This document shows, piece by piece, positions 31,960-40,715 of a stretch of 45,936 bases of DNA. This DNA comes from Serratia liquefaciens. GTDB taxonomy: Bacteria > Pseudomonadota > Gammaproteobacteria > Enterobacterales > Enterobacteriaceae. The translations under genes and the position numbers were made by a program. Below the pieces are notes generated by a model. That model did not search any database and was not told where the DNA came from. It saw only the letters and a program-made list of their open reading frames with translations. The DNA is taken from the NCBI GenBank assembly GCA_012719855.1, contig JAAXZN010000070.1, positions 1-45,936 of the forward strand, written 5' to 3'. How positions within the stretch are numbered: the first letter of the stretch is position 1; each line of letters opens with the position of its first letter.

Positions 31960-33300
31960 ATGTCTCATTGTAATACACCTGAACAAACCGCAATCATTGG
32001 TTGGTCCGGCCATCGCCTGGTGTTCACGGCGTTAGCCGGCCCCGGTAAAACGTCAACATTGTTCCGTTTTGCGCAGGCAAGCTCGAACTGCACAATGCTT
32101 TATCTCGCCTGTAACCGTGCAGTCAGGGATGAGGCTGAGGGAAAATTCCCGTTTATCGTCGAATGTAGGCCGCTGGCTCGCACATCTATCACGACCTTTA
32201 ACGGTTTATTCTGTAATGGGGATAGCGAATTGGGTCTGCAACACTTTCTTGATAAAGACTCACGCTGTGGTTTGTCGCCCGACAAAATCCTGGTATTGGC
32301 GCAATTGCTCTGGTGCGAGTCTGCACGCCAGGGAGCTACTTCTCTTGTGTCCCATGACGTTTACCTCAATCTGTATCAGCTCTCTCAGCCTGACCTTTTC
32401 AAACGCTGGAAGACGCTCATGTTTAACGAGGAACGAGGCGCGAGCGCGGTGACTCAGTCACTGGTACTGGCGCAGTGCTGTGATGTGGTGTTGGTCGACG
32501 ATGGCCATCAACAAATCTACCAGTTTAGTGGCGAGGAAAATGTCCTCGATGCTCCCGAGTTGGTCGATGCGGTTCAACTTTATCTGAATCACAGTTTCCG
32601 TTTTAATCCTACTGTAACCCAGGTGGTCAATATGCTGCTTTCCCGGCAAGAAGAAACGATACAGCTGGTCGGGGAAGGGAGAAATGCCAAGGTTATGACG
32701 TGTACACCTGATGACGTGAAGGGACAGCCTGTTGCCATATTGAGCCGAACGGTGGCCGGAGTCATCGGCGCTGCGCTGGATGCCAGTCTGGCTGGCAAGA
32801 CGGTGTATTGGGTCGGCGGTATCGCCGGCTACAAGACCGAGGAGCTGGAAGACCTCTACTGGTTTTCGGCTGACATGACTGAGCGGATGCAGTCCCCGCG
32901 GCTGGCGCGAGAATACCGCAACTTTGAGGAATTTGAGTCGGTTGCCAGAGCAACCAGGGATGTTGAGATGAACCAGGGGCTTCGGTTGCTTGAGCAGTAC
33001 TTCCCGCTGCCACAAAAGCTGCAGGTGATGCGTGAACATGCTGTTACTGACGAAAGCCAAGCGCAGGTGATTGTGTCGACGGCGCACCGCAGCAAGGGAC
33101 TGGAGTGGCCGGTGGTTATACTGAACGAGGATTTTGCCGATATTACGGATCCCCTGATGGCCGAAAGCGAACGTACTGATGAAACCAATCTGCTGTATGT
33201 CGCGGTGACTCGTGCCCGGCAAATGTTAATACTGAATGAATTGCTCCAGATGTTGATGGACAGCGAGAGTAATGACCTCGCCGGAGGTCTGGCATGCTGA
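31960..33300 (+). CDS. UvrD/Rep-like superfamily 1 helicase with altered motif II
   Basis: ATG 31960 has GGAG 8 bases upstream and replaces the earlier ATG at 31930. The 446-residue protein shows motif I (ALAGPGKTST, residues 24-33), motif III (DDGHQQIYQF, 180-189), motif IV (NHSFRFNPTV, 210-219), motif V (VSTAHRSKGLEWPVVIL) and motif VI (NLLYVAVTRARQ). Motif II, expected to read D-E-A-Q-D, is N156-E-E-R-G160, so the Mg-binding Asp is Asn. ATP hydrolysis should be weak or absent unless the family tolerates this. The gene overlaps the relaxase-like gene by 7 bases, so the two are coupled. In ICEs such short helicases accompany TraI-type relaxases. Confidence 0.8.
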   Translation: MSHCNTPEQTAIIGWSGHRLVFTALAGPGKTSTLFRFAQASSNCTMLYLACNRAVRDEAEGKFPFIVECRPLARTSITTFNGLFCNGDSELGLQHFLDKDSRCGLSPDKILVLAQLLWCESARQGATSLVSHDVYLNLYQLSQPDLFKRWKTLMFNEERGASAVTQSLVLAQCCDVVLVDDGHQQIYQFSGEENVLDAPELVDAVQLYLNHSFRFNPTVTQVVNMLLSRQEETIQLVGEGRNAKVMTCTPDDVKGQPVAILSRTVAGVIGAALDASLAGKTVYWVGGIAGYKTEELEDLYWFSADMTERMQSPRLAREYRNFEEFESVARATRDVEMNQGLRLLEQYFPLPQKLQVMREHAVTDESQAQVIVSTAHRSKGLEWPVVILNEDFADITDPLMAESERTDETNLLYVAVTRARQMLILNELLQMLMDSESNDLAGGLAC

Positions 33301-34994
33301 AGGCTATCAAAGAACTGCTGGTTGGAACCCGGGCTATGTCGGCAAATCCAACGACAAGCATTCCAGGCTCTCAATGTCCTGTAGGTTATTTTATGCCGGC
33401 ATCCGCAGAGCAGCTTTTGAGCACGGCCTCTCGTCAGCAGTGTTTACAACAGCTGTGGGAGAACAGCGCGCTGCCCAAAGATCTCTATGAACATTTCTAT
33501 CTGCAACCCTTGAAGCAGCTTGTTAAGCTGATGCAGGTACTTCCGGCCGCGTCCCAGGGGGAGCATGCCAGGGAAGGAGGGCTGGTCGATGTTACCCTGC
33601 AGACGATGACTTATGCGGTTCGACTGGCCAAGGGGCACATGTTGCCCCCGGGGGCCGCGCCCGAAGAACAATCCGCCCAGAATGTGCAGTGGAATGTCGT
33701 GGTGTTTTATGCAGCGCTATGGCACTACCTGCCGCTGTTGAGTCAGCTGCAGGGCGAGTTCCAAAGTGGCCGCACCTGGTTACCTGGCTTGACGGTGCCG
33801 GGTGAACCTTACCGTTTCCGCTTCAGGGCAGCCCCGTCAGCCCCGACCCTGGCCACAAGTCAGAGCGCAATGATTGCGGCACGGCTGCTGCCTGAAGAGC
33901 TTATCGAATGGCTGTCAACACTACCAGCAGCGATACATTCGTTGATGACGATAGCGTCCAGGCAACCGAGCTCATTACCTGCAATTGACGATATTATTCT
34001 GGAGGCGGCCAAACTGGCTCGTGGCGATGGTTTGGCCGTATCGCTTTTGCCGATATCCAACTCCGACACATTGGCAACAGTCTTACCATCCTTGGCGCCA
34101 ACGACAGAAAATACCACTACTTCAGTACCCGAGACTGATTTGCAAAGCGCAGTCAGCAGTACCCATCCTCCTCTTGCTCAGGAGCAACTGCCGGCAGAGA
34201 CATTAGATCAGCCCAACGAAAATACACCGTTAGTCACAGAAGTGTTACTTAGCTCGGCCCTGGATGCGCCGGTCAACGATAAGCCTTTGGCTGAGATGGT
34301 CCTGGCACCAGAAACGGTGGGGGGTGTAGAAGAAGATACGCAGGCTTTGTTGTCATTAATGGCGGTAGAGGTGTCAGTACCGACTTGCCTGGATAACCAA
34401 GAAGAGGGAAACGCCCCTCAGAAAGAGAGCCTCCTTCCTGAAGAAAAGCAGGGGTCGGTACATGACATAACTACTGTAATTGAAGATGACTGTGTTTTAC
34501 CAGGCGTAATAGAACCTGAGCTACTAAAGAGCACGGACACAACGGCTATTTTAGAGACTCAACATTCATCAAAGGATCCCCGTTTAGAAGAGAATAATGT
34601 GGAAGGTATTTTGAATGCAGAGAGCAATGTTGGGAACGCATTTCTACAGTGGTTGAGTTTTGGGGTAAAAAAAGGGGATATATCCGTTAATACCATAGGT
34701 TCCAGAGCACATATTGTCAGTGGGTTCGTGTTTCTCTGCGTTCCAGATATTTTTCACCTGTATATCAAAGAAAATAATTTCGAGCGTACTGACCGAAATG
34801 CTATCCAAAAAGCGTTTGAAAAACTGGGAAGACATCGGATCCGTAAGGGGCAGCGATTCTTTATTGGCCATCTTTATGAAAAGCCTGAGGGGGTGGGCAC
34901 ATATCGTCGTATCAATGGTTACCTGATTAAGGCAAATAGTTTGTACGGCGGGACACGCGTGCCAGAGGACAGTCAGTTACTCGTGATCCCGTAG
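33294..34994 (+). CDS. traI: TraI_2 (MobH) relaxase-like protein with changed metal-site residues
   Basis: The 566-residue protein has an N-terminal TraI_2-like domain (GYFMPASAEQLLSTASRQQ; LPKDLYEHFYLQPLKQL; then TYAVRLAKGHMLPPGAAPEEQ) and a C-terminal TraI_2_C domain (FLQWLSFGVKKGDISVNT to VPEDSQLLVIP), with a low-complexity acidic linker at about 260-430. Typical ICE relaxases of the PFGI-1/SPI-7 class have H-H-H, L-D-H and L-H-D motifs for metal binding; here the equivalents read GEHAREGG (90-91), VDV (98-100) and LWHYL (142-146), so most metal ligands are gone. It overlaps the helicase gene and precedes the integrase, as in ICE ends. It may be inactive as a relaxase. Confidence 0.72.
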   Translation: MLKAIKELLVGTRAMSANPTTSIPGSQCPVGYFMPASAEQLLSTASRQQCLQQLWENSALPKDLYEHFYLQPLKQLVKLMQVLPAASQGEHAREGGLVDVTLQTMTYAVRLAKGHMLPPGAAPEEQSAQNVQWNVVVFYAALWHYLPLLSQLQGEFQSGRTWLPGLTVPGEPYRFRFRAAPSAPTLATSQSAMIAARLLPEELIEWLSTLPAAIHSLMTIASRQPSSLPAIDDIILEAAKLARGDGLAVSLLPISNSDTLATVLPSLAPTTENTTTSVPETDLQSAVSSTHPPLAQEQLPAETLDQPNENTPLVTEVLLSSALDAPVNDKPLAEMVLAPETVGGVEEDTQALLSLMAVEVSVPTCLDNQEEGNAPQKESLLPEEKQGSVHDITTVIEDDCVLPGVIEPELLKSTDTTAILETQHSSKDPRLEENNVEGILNAESNVGNAFLQWLSFGVKKGDISVNTIGSRAHIVSGFVFLCVPDIFHLYIKENNFERTDRNAIQKAFEKLGRHRIRKGQRFFIGHLYEKPEGVGTYRRINGYLIKANSLYGGTRVPEDSQLLVIP

Positions 34995-35079
34995 TCTTTT
35001 GATGCAGGGAGAATCTCATAAATGTTAGGTAAATCTGACGGATTGTGAGTGGATAAATAAACCTATTCGAGGTTATGAA

Positions 35080-36111
35080 ATGAAAAGTGAAGAAAAAATG
35101 CACGATGAGTGGGAGTTCTTGCTCGAGGAATATTTTTTCACCAAACAACTACGTGCAGCAACGGAATGGAGTTATAGGAAAGTAGCACTAACATTTACGC
35201 GTTTTATTGGCGGAACTATAACACCCGCTATGGTGACGCAAAGGGATGTGTTGCTTTGGCGTCGGCATCTGTTAAAGGAGAAAAACCTTTCGGTACATAC
35301 CTGGAACAATAAGGTGGCCCATCTGCGGGCAATATTTAATTTGGGTATTAAAAAAGCGTTGGTTCAGCACGGTGAGAACCCTTTTAATGGAACGGTAGTT
35401 CGATCTGACACTAAGAAAAAACGAATATTGACGAAGTCTCAATTGACCCGTCTTTACCTCGTGATGCAACAGTATGAACAGCGGGAGAAGGAGAGAAAAC
35501 CAGTGAAGGGGGGAAAGTGTGCACTCTATCCTACCTGGTTCTGGATGACGGTATTAGACACATTTCGATATACCGGTATGCGTAACAATCAGATGATCCA
35601 CATCCGCCTGAGAGATGTGAACATTGAGCAAGGTTGGATCGAACTTCGACTTGAAGGCAGCAAAACACATCGGGAGTGGAAAGTACCGGTGGTTCGTCAA
35701 TTAAGGGAGCGAATAGAGCTGCTCATGATGCGTGCAATCGAGCGAGGTGCGGATCAGCATGACCTGCTTTTTGATGTCAAACGGTTCACCAGTCCACGGA
35801 ACAATCATTACATCTATGACGAGAAAAACGTTCTGCAGTCATTTCGTAGCTTCTATCGTCGGTTGTCCAGGGAGAGTGGCTTCGATATTTCCTCACACCG
35901 TTTCCGTCACACACTTGCCACGGAGTTGATGAAATCCCCGGACAGAAATCTAAAACTGGTGAAGGATCTACTGGGTCACCGTAATGTCAGTACCACAATG
36001 GAGTATATCGAATTGGATATGGAAGTCGCAGGAAAAGCACTTGAACAGGAGCTTGTTTTACATACGGATATCACTGCTACGAGAAGCTTACAAAGCTTGA
36101 CACAGGCATGA
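35080..36111 (+). CDS. int: Tyrosine-type integrase of the tRNA-Phe island
   Basis: The 343-residue integrase has a SAM-like N-terminal DNA-binding domain (about 10-105) and a catalytic domain with Arg168 (YTGMRNNQ), Lys195 (GSKTHRE), His273 and Arg276 (SSHRFRHT), His300 (LLGHRNVS) and the nucleophile Tyr309 (MEYIELD). GAGGT lies 8-9 bases before ATG 35080. It faces the tRNA-Phe gene 190 bases away and is the natural enzyme for insertion there. All catalytic residues are present, so it could still be active although the adjacent conjugation-type genes look degenerate. I saw no second att copy of the tRNA 3' end inside this window; the other end must lie to the left. Confidence 0.9.
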   Translation: MKSEEKMHDEWEFLLEEYFFTKQLRAATEWSYRKVALTFTRFIGGTITPAMVTQRDVLLWRRHLLKEKNLSVHTWNNKVAHLRAIFNLGIKKALVQHGENPFNGTVVRSDTKKKRILTKSQLTRLYLVMQQYEQREKERKPVKGGKCALYPTWFWMTVLDTFRYTGMRNNQMIHIRLRDVNIEQGWIELRLEGSKTHREWKVPVVRQLRERIELLMMRAIERGADQHDLLFDVKRFTSPRNNHYIYDEKNVLQSFRSFYRRLSRESGFDISSHRFRHTLATELMKSPDRNLKLVKDLLGHRNVSTTMEYIELDMEVAGKALEQELVLHTDITATRSLQSLTQA

Positions 36112-36141
36112 TTTGCTGTGAATATCACCAGTGATCGAGAA

Positions 36142-36173
36142 AAGGACGCCTGTGCTGTCACACAGGCATCCTT
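36142..36173 (+). terminator. Hairpin after the integrase gene
   Basis: AAGGACGCCTGTG and CACAGGCATCCTT pair over 13 bases with one C-A mismatch and a 6-base loop. No T-run follows. It lies 30 bases after the integrase stop. Confidence 0.55.
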
Positions 36174-36303
36174 CTTGGGGAATTCAACTTACAACGTCGC
36201 GGTAGTAAACAGTTACTCTGTTATCACTTTGACAAGTCGATTCCGTATTAATCACCCGTTAAAGTTATCATCTTTTAACCAGTGTGCATTGATGCAGAAT
36301 TAG

Positions 36304-36379
36304 TGGTGCCCGGACTCGGAATCGAACCAAGGACACGGGGATTTTCAATCCCCTGCTCTACCGACTGAGCTATCCGGGC
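36304..36379 (-). tRNA. pheU: tRNA-Phe (anticodon GAA)
   Basis: The minus strand reads a complete 76-nt tRNA beginning GCCCGGATAGCTCAG and ending with encoded CCA. The anticodon loop ATTGAAAAT contains GAA, and the T-arm GGTTCGATTCC is standard. The 7-bp acceptor stem pairs GCCCGGA with TCCGGGC. It is adjacent to an integrase gene and to yjdC, as pheU is in E. coli, a known integration hot spot for pathogenicity islands. Integrase on the 3' side of the tRNA fits insertion into the 3' end. Confidence 0.98.
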
Positions 36380-36500
36380 AACGCGCAGCATTAAACCGTA
36401 TTGGCCGAAGGCAGTCAACGGCTTTGTGAACGAAATAAGGCAAAATGCATCCGGTTGCTGGCTTTTCAGTCAAAGGGAGCAAAAAAAACGCGAGATGGGC

Positions 36501-36533
36501 TTAAAGTACCGTGGTTGCGCTCGCCACCACGGT
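36501..36533 (-). terminator. Terminator of the yjdC end
   Basis: On the minus strand ACCGTGGT and ACCACGGT form an 8-bp stem, followed by ACTTTAAG. It lies a few bases beyond the yjdC stop at 36539. Confidence 0.6.
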
Positions 36534-36538
36534 GTCAT

Positions 36539-37114
36539 TCAGCTTAATGCGCCATTTCTGCGGCACTGAGCGACCTGCAAGATATCCTCTGCCAGCCGCT
36601 TGGCGACGGATACGTCCTGGAGCTGGCGTTTTATCAGCAGTTTGCTGAGGCAGCCCTCTTGGATCAGTTCCATCTGCTGCGCCACCATATCCGCATCGTC
36701 GGCGTCCATTTCTCGCAGCAGGTCGCGCGTCAGTTCCAGTGAAGTCAACTTCTGCTGCTCGGCCAACTGGTGGATAGGGTGGTCCACCTCCGGGAAGAAG
36801 CTACAGGCGGCAATAAACAGGCAGCCAGGATAGCGATCGTGTTGGACGTACTCTGCCAGCACGTCGTAGCGTGCCAGCAATTTTTGTTGCGGGCTCAGGG
36901 TTTCATCCAGCAGCAACTGACGACGCCAGGTGTCAATTTGCTGGCCGTGATAGCGCAGGCAGTCGTACAGCAGTGCTTCGCGGTCCGGCCAGAAGCGTTT
37001 AAGATCGCCCGGCTGTACGTCGAGTTTTTCTGCCAGCATTTCTAATGTGGTGGTTGCCAGGCCCTGTTGTTCCAACAGCCCCAGTGCCGTATCAAGAACT
37101 TGTTCGCGTTGCAC
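36539..37114 (-). CDS. yjdC: TetR-family regulator YjdC
   Basis: The start is taken as GTG 37114, with GGAGGGAG 8 bases upstream; the TTG at 37129 lies inside that site. The 191-residue product has the TetR helix-turn-helix ([34 protein letters not shown]) and a helical C-terminal domain containing [15 protein letters not shown], as E. coli YjdC. Like its E. coli counterpart it sits next to dsbD. Its target is not known. It ends the minus-strand block next to the tRNA gene. Confidence 0.92.
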   Translation of the reverse strand: MQREQVLDTALGLLEQQGLATTTLEMLAEKLDVQPGDLKRFWPDREALLYDCLRYHGQQIDTWRRQLLLDETLSPQQKLLARYDVLAEYVQHDRYPGCLFIAACSFFPEVDHPIHQLAEQQKLTSLELTRDLLREMDADDADMVAQQMELIQEGCLSKLLIKRQLQDVSVAKRLAEDILQVAQCRRNGALS

Positions 37115-37154
37115 TTGTGCTCCCTCCAAATTCGGTTCTGAACTTCAGTGTTAT

Positions 37155-38864
37155 TTATTGCACTACTTTCTGCAAATGCGCGTTGAACGTTGGAGCATCC
37201 ATAAAGCCGGTCACCCGCTGGGCCGTCAACTCTTGTCCTGCGCCGTTAAAAAATAGAATTGTCGGCAAACCCAGGACTTTCAAGTGCTTGAGCAATGCTG
37301 CCTGTTCGGCATTGTTGGCGGTCACATCCGCCTGCAGCAGCACGGCATTGGCCAGCTTAGCCTGAACGGCTGCATCACTAAAGGTATACTTTTCGAACTC
37401 TTTGCAGGCTACGCACCAATCGGCATACAGATCCAGCATCACCGGTTTACCCTGTGCTTGCTGCAGCGCCAGGTTGAGCTGTTCCACATTACTGACCTGC
37501 GTAAAGCTCAGGTGTGGCGTAGCCTGCTGCGAGCTATTGGCGCCAAAAGCCCAGTCTTGCAACGGCCGGGCGGCGATCACCGCCGCGGCCAACAACAGCA
37601 TTTGTAAGACGCGCCCCCAGCCGCGAGAGGTTTTCAAACTGAGTGCGAAGGCCCAGCCGAAGAACGCCAGACCCAGCAGGCTCCACAGCCGTAGCCCCCA
37701 CAGATCGCCGATCACACGTTCCAGCAGAAATACCGGCAGGGCGAGGATCACAAAGCCGAAAGCCTCTTTGACATACTGCATCCATGGGCCGCTACGCGGC
37801 AGCAGGCGGTTGCCGAACAGGGTGACGAGCACCAGCGGGATCCCCATGCCTAATGCGTAAAGGTACAAGGTACCGCCACCGGCCCACATATTGCCGCTCT
37901 GGGCAATGTAGAGCAGGATCGCGCTGAGCGGTGCGGTGGTACAGGGAGAACAGATCAATCCGGCCAGAGCCCCCATCAGGAACACACCGGGCAACGAGCC
38001 CCCCTTTTGGGTATTGCTCCAGCCCGCCAGGCGCGTTTGCAGCGAGGCCGGTAATTGCAACGAATAGAGGCCAAACATCGACAATGCCAGCGCGATAAAC
38101 AGCACCGAGAGGCCAATCAATACGTACGGATGTTGCAGTGCCGCCTGAAACTGCAGCCCGGCGGCAGCGACCACCAAACCCAGCAAGGTATAGGTCAGCG
38201 CCATGCCCTGCACGTAAACCACCGCCAACGCCAGGATACGCCCGCTGCTGTGCGGTTTTTCACGACCTAAAATGATGCCGGAAATCAGAGGGTACATCGG
38301 CAGAACGCAGGGGGTGAAAGCGATGCCGATACCGATCAGCAATGCCCACAGCGGCGAGAATGGCAGATCGTTAGGTGCCGGCACCGGCTCTGTCGGCTCT
38401 GGGATTACCGGAACGGCGGAAGCGCTCACGGCATTCAACGGGATGACTCGCGTTTCCGGCGGGTAGCAGAAGCCGGCTTCTGCGCAGCCCTGGTAGGTTA
38501 CGCTCAGGCTGGCATCCGCCGTTGCTTGCTGCAGCGGAACCTTCAGGTTCAGCTGTTGCTTGAAAATGGCGACCTCGCCGAAAAATTCGTCTTTGTGGCT
38601 CAGCCCGGCGGGCAGTTCGAAGGTGCCCAGCGAGGCCTGTTTCGGCACCAGTTTGATCTGCTGGCGGTAGAGGTAATAACCGGGACGAATTTGCCAGTCC
38701 AGCGACAGCTGATTGCCTTGCTGTTTGAAATCAAAGGCGAAGGCCTGATCGACAGGCACGAACTGGCTGCCGCCGTTTTGGCCGAACAGCGAAGCCTGGG
38801 CCGCCTGCGGCAGAAAGAACAGGCTGCAAAGCAGAAAAATCAGTTTAATGAGGCGTTGATCCAT
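37155..38864 (-). CDS. dsbD: Protein-disulfide reductase DsbD
   Basis: The 569-residue protein moves electrons from cytoplasmic thioredoxin to periplasmic DsbC, DsbG and CcmG. It has a signal peptide (1-25), the periplasmic alpha domain with Cys127 and Cys133 ([13 protein letters not shown]), eight membrane spans with Cys186 in [10 protein letters not shown] and a partner Cys in [13 protein letters not shown], and the thioredoxin-like gamma domain with Cys484-x-x-Cys487 ([11 protein letters not shown]). E. coli DsbD has 565 residues. Its start overlaps cutA by 25 bases, and yjdC follows. Confidence 0.96.
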   Translation of the reverse strand: MDQRLIKLIFLLCSLFFLPQAAQASLFGQNGGSQFVPVDQAFAFDFKQQGNQLSLDWQIRPGYYLYRQQIKLVPKQASLGTFELPAGLSHKDEFFGEVAIFKQQLNLKVPLQQATADASLSVTYQGCAEAGFCYPPETRVIPLNAVSASAVPVIPEPTEPVPAPNDLPFSPLWALLIGIGIAFTPCVLPMYPLISGIILGREKPHSSGRILALAVVYVQGMALTYTLLGLVVAAAGLQFQAALQHPYVLIGLSVLFIALALSMFGLYSLQLPASLQTRLAGWSNTQKGGSLPGVFLMGALAGLICSPCTTAPLSAILLYIAQSGNMWAGGGTLYLYALGMGIPLVLVTLFGNRLLPRSGPWMQYVKEAFGFVILALPVFLLERVIGDLWGLRLWSLLGLAFFGWAFALSLKTSRGWGRVLQMLLLAAAVIAARPLQDWAFGANSSQQATPHLSFTQVSNVEQLNLALQQAQGKPVMLDLYADWCVACKEFEKYTFSDAAVQAKLANAVLLQADVTANNAEQAALLKHLKVLGLPTILFFNGAGQELTAQRVTGFMDAPTFNAHLQKVVQ

Positions 38865-39163
38865 AACAGATAGTCTTTATCTCCGGCCATCACCGGCAGT
38901 ACCAGCAGCTCGGGCGTTTGGTAGGGGTGATGTTGTTTCAGGTAGTTGAGCAGGGCGTCTTGATGGCGGCGATCGCTTTTGAACAGCATCTGCACTTCAT
39001 ATTCCTGTTCCAGTTTCCCTTCCCAGTAATATAACGACGTTGCGCCGGGTAACAGCGTGGCGCAGGCCGCCAGCCTTTCCCCCAGAACCCGGGCCGCCAG
39101 GTCTTGTGCCGTGGCCTCATCGGGTGCGGTGCAGAGTATGACGACAGCTTCGCAATCAGACAT
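38840..39163 (-). CDS. cutA: Divalent-cation tolerance protein CutA
   Basis: The start at ATG 39163 has GAGGG 6 bases upstream; the longer frame adds five residues. The 107-residue protein has the ferredoxin-like fold of trimeric Cut[18 protein letters not shown], the [19 protein letters not shown] strand and the C-terminal [14 protein letters not shown]. CutA has been linked to copper tolerance, but its exact activity is unsettled. Its 3' end overlaps dsbD, showing coupling as in E. coli. Confidence 0.95.
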   Translation of the reverse strand: MSDCEAVVILCTAPDEATAQDLAARVLGERLAACATLLPGATSLYYWEGKLEQEYEVQMLFKSDRRHQDALLNYLKQHHPYQTPELLVLPVMAGDKDYLLWINASLN

Positions 39164-39261
39164 CTTCAGCCCTCTCATCCAGATAATCAGTGGGCACTAT
39201 ACCTTGAAGGGCGGTCAGCTAGAAGGCGAGTTTATCGCCAGTGGGGCAGGAGGAAGTGAAA

Positions 39262-39279
39262 CCGGGGCCGCAGCCCCGG
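39262..39279 (-). terminator. Terminator after dcuA
   Basis: CCGGGGC and GCCCCGG form a perfect 7-bp stem with a 4-base loop, with TTTCACTT following on the minus strand. It lies about 10 bases after the dcuA stop. Confidence 0.7.
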
Positions 39280-39288
39280 GGTGAAGCA

Positions 39289-40590
39289 TTACAGCATCAC
39301 GCTGCCCAGCAGGAAGCCAAACAGCACCGCCAATATCACGCCGATGGTGCCGGGGATAAAGAACGGGTGGTTAAACACAAAACGCCCAATGCGGGTGGTG
39401 CCGGTATCATCCATTTGTACCGCGGCGACCAGCGTTGGGTAGGTTGGCAGGATAAACAGGCCGGAAACGGCGGCGAAGGAAGCCACTGCGGTCAATGGCG
39501 ACACGTTCAACGCCAGCGCCATCGGCATCAGCGCCTTGGCGGTGGCGGCTTGAGAATACAGCAGTGCCGAGCAGAAGAAGAAGATCACCGCCAATAGCCA
39601 CGGGTGGGACTGAATGACCGTGCCTGCTGTCTCTTTGATCCAGTCGATATTGGCCTGCACGAAGGTGTCGCCCAACCAGGCTACCCCCAGAATACAGATA
39701 CAGGCGCTCATCCCGGCCTTAAAGGTACTGGAATTAAGTACCATATCAGTATCGACGCGGCACAGCAGGGTGGTCAGGGTAGCGACGCTAAGCATGATGA
39801 TCAGAATGGCGTTGGTGGTGTTCATCAGCGGTTTTGCCACCAGGCCCAAGCCCGGGCTGTTGATGATGGCGTAAGCCACGACGCAGAGCACGCCCAGCAG
39901 GAACAGCAGCACCGACACTTTGGCGCGGGGCTTGATTTCCATGATCTTGTTGCCGCGCAGGGTCACCAGACCTTCTTCCAGGCGCTTGAGGTAAACCGGA
40001 TCGTCAGACAGCTTGGAGTCGAACAGCCAGCTTACCAGCAGCGACATCACCAGTACGGCGCAGAAGGTAGACGGCATCACGACCATCAGCAGGTGCAGAT
40101 AGCTGACGCCGTGGCCTTCCATCACTGATGACATGTAGACCACCGCGGCGGAAATCGGCGAGGCGGTGATGGCAATCTGGGCGGATACCACCGCGGTAGA
40201 CAGCGGACGGCAAGGCTTGATGCCCTGTTCTTTCGCCACTTCGGCAATCACCGGCAGTGCGGAAAGCGAGATGTTGCCGGTACCGGCGAAGATAGTCAGA
40301 AAATAGGTGACGATCGGCGCCAGAATAGTGATGTGTTTAGGGTTCTTGCGCAGCAGTTTTTCCGTTTGCTGAACCAGATAATCCATACCGCCGGCGACCT
40401 GCATCGCCGAGATCGCGGCAATCACCGCCATGATGATGGAAATGACGTCGAACGGAATACTGCCCGGTTTCACGCCAATCAAAGCCAGGACCAAAACCCC
40501 CAGCCCGCCTGCAAATCCAATCCCGATACCGCCCAGCCTGGCCCCTAAAAAAATGGCCAGCAGAACGATAACCAATTCTACGGCTAACAT
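39289..40590 (-). CDS. dcuA: Anaerobic C4-dicarboxylate transporter DcuA
   Basis: The 433-residue inner-membrane protein matches the Dcu family in length and features: start MLAVELVIVLLAIFLGARLGG, a central cytoplasmic loop, and the C-terminal FILPTYPTLVAAVQMDDTGTTR segment ending in a final span. It exchanges aspartate, fumarate and succinate and pairs functionally with AspA: aspartate in, fumarate formed, succinate out. It lies 125 bases downstream of aspA with an intervening terminator-like hairpin. Confidence 0.95.
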   Translation of the reverse strand: MLAVELVIVLLAIFLGARLGGIGIGFAGGLGVLVLALIGVKPGSIPFDVISIIMAVIAAISAMQVAGGMDYLVQQTEKLLRKNPKHITILAPIVTYFLTIFAGTGNISLSALPVIAEVAKEQGIKPCRPLSTAVVSAQIAITASPISAAVVYMSSVMEGHGVSYLHLLMVVMPSTFCAVLVMSLLVSWLFDSKLSDDPVYLKRLEEGLVTLRGNKIMEIKPRAKVSVLLFLLGVLCVVAYAIINSPGLGLVAKPLMNTTNAILIIMLSVATLTTLLCRVDTDMVLNSSTFKAGMSACICILGVAWLGDTFVQANIDWIKETAGTVIQSHPWLLAVIFFFCSALLYSQAATAKALMPMALALNVSPLTAVASFAAVSGLFILPTYPTLVAAVQMDDTGTTRIGRFVFNHPFFIPGTIGVILAVLFGFLLGSVML

Positions 40591-40657
40591 AGTGTCTACT
40601 CCTTAAAATAAGTTTTTTTGAAAACGAAAAGTTAAAATTTTGTGGGCGATGGAAAGT

Positions 40658-40696
40658 AAAAAGGCACGCTATCCAGGGGATTCAGCGTGCCTTTTT
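40658..40696 (-). terminator. Bidirectional hairpin between aspA and dcuA
   Basis: AAAAAGGCACGCT and AGCGTGCCTTTTT form a 13-bp stem with a 13-base loop and T-runs in both directions. It would end or attenuate aspA transcription before dcuA; a separate dcuA promoter may follow. Confidence 0.85.
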
Positions 40697-40715
40697 GGGC
40701 TACCGGGTGTGTCTG

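Noticed and set aside
32458..33222. Minus-strand frame of 254 codons opposite the helicase gene
   Set aside because: Composition typical of antisense (His/Arg/Gln-rich), and the plus strand carries ordered helicase motifs.
39604..40128. Plus-strand frame of 174 codons inside dcuA
   Set aside because: It is a shadow of dcuA, rich in His/Gln as expected from the complementary codons.
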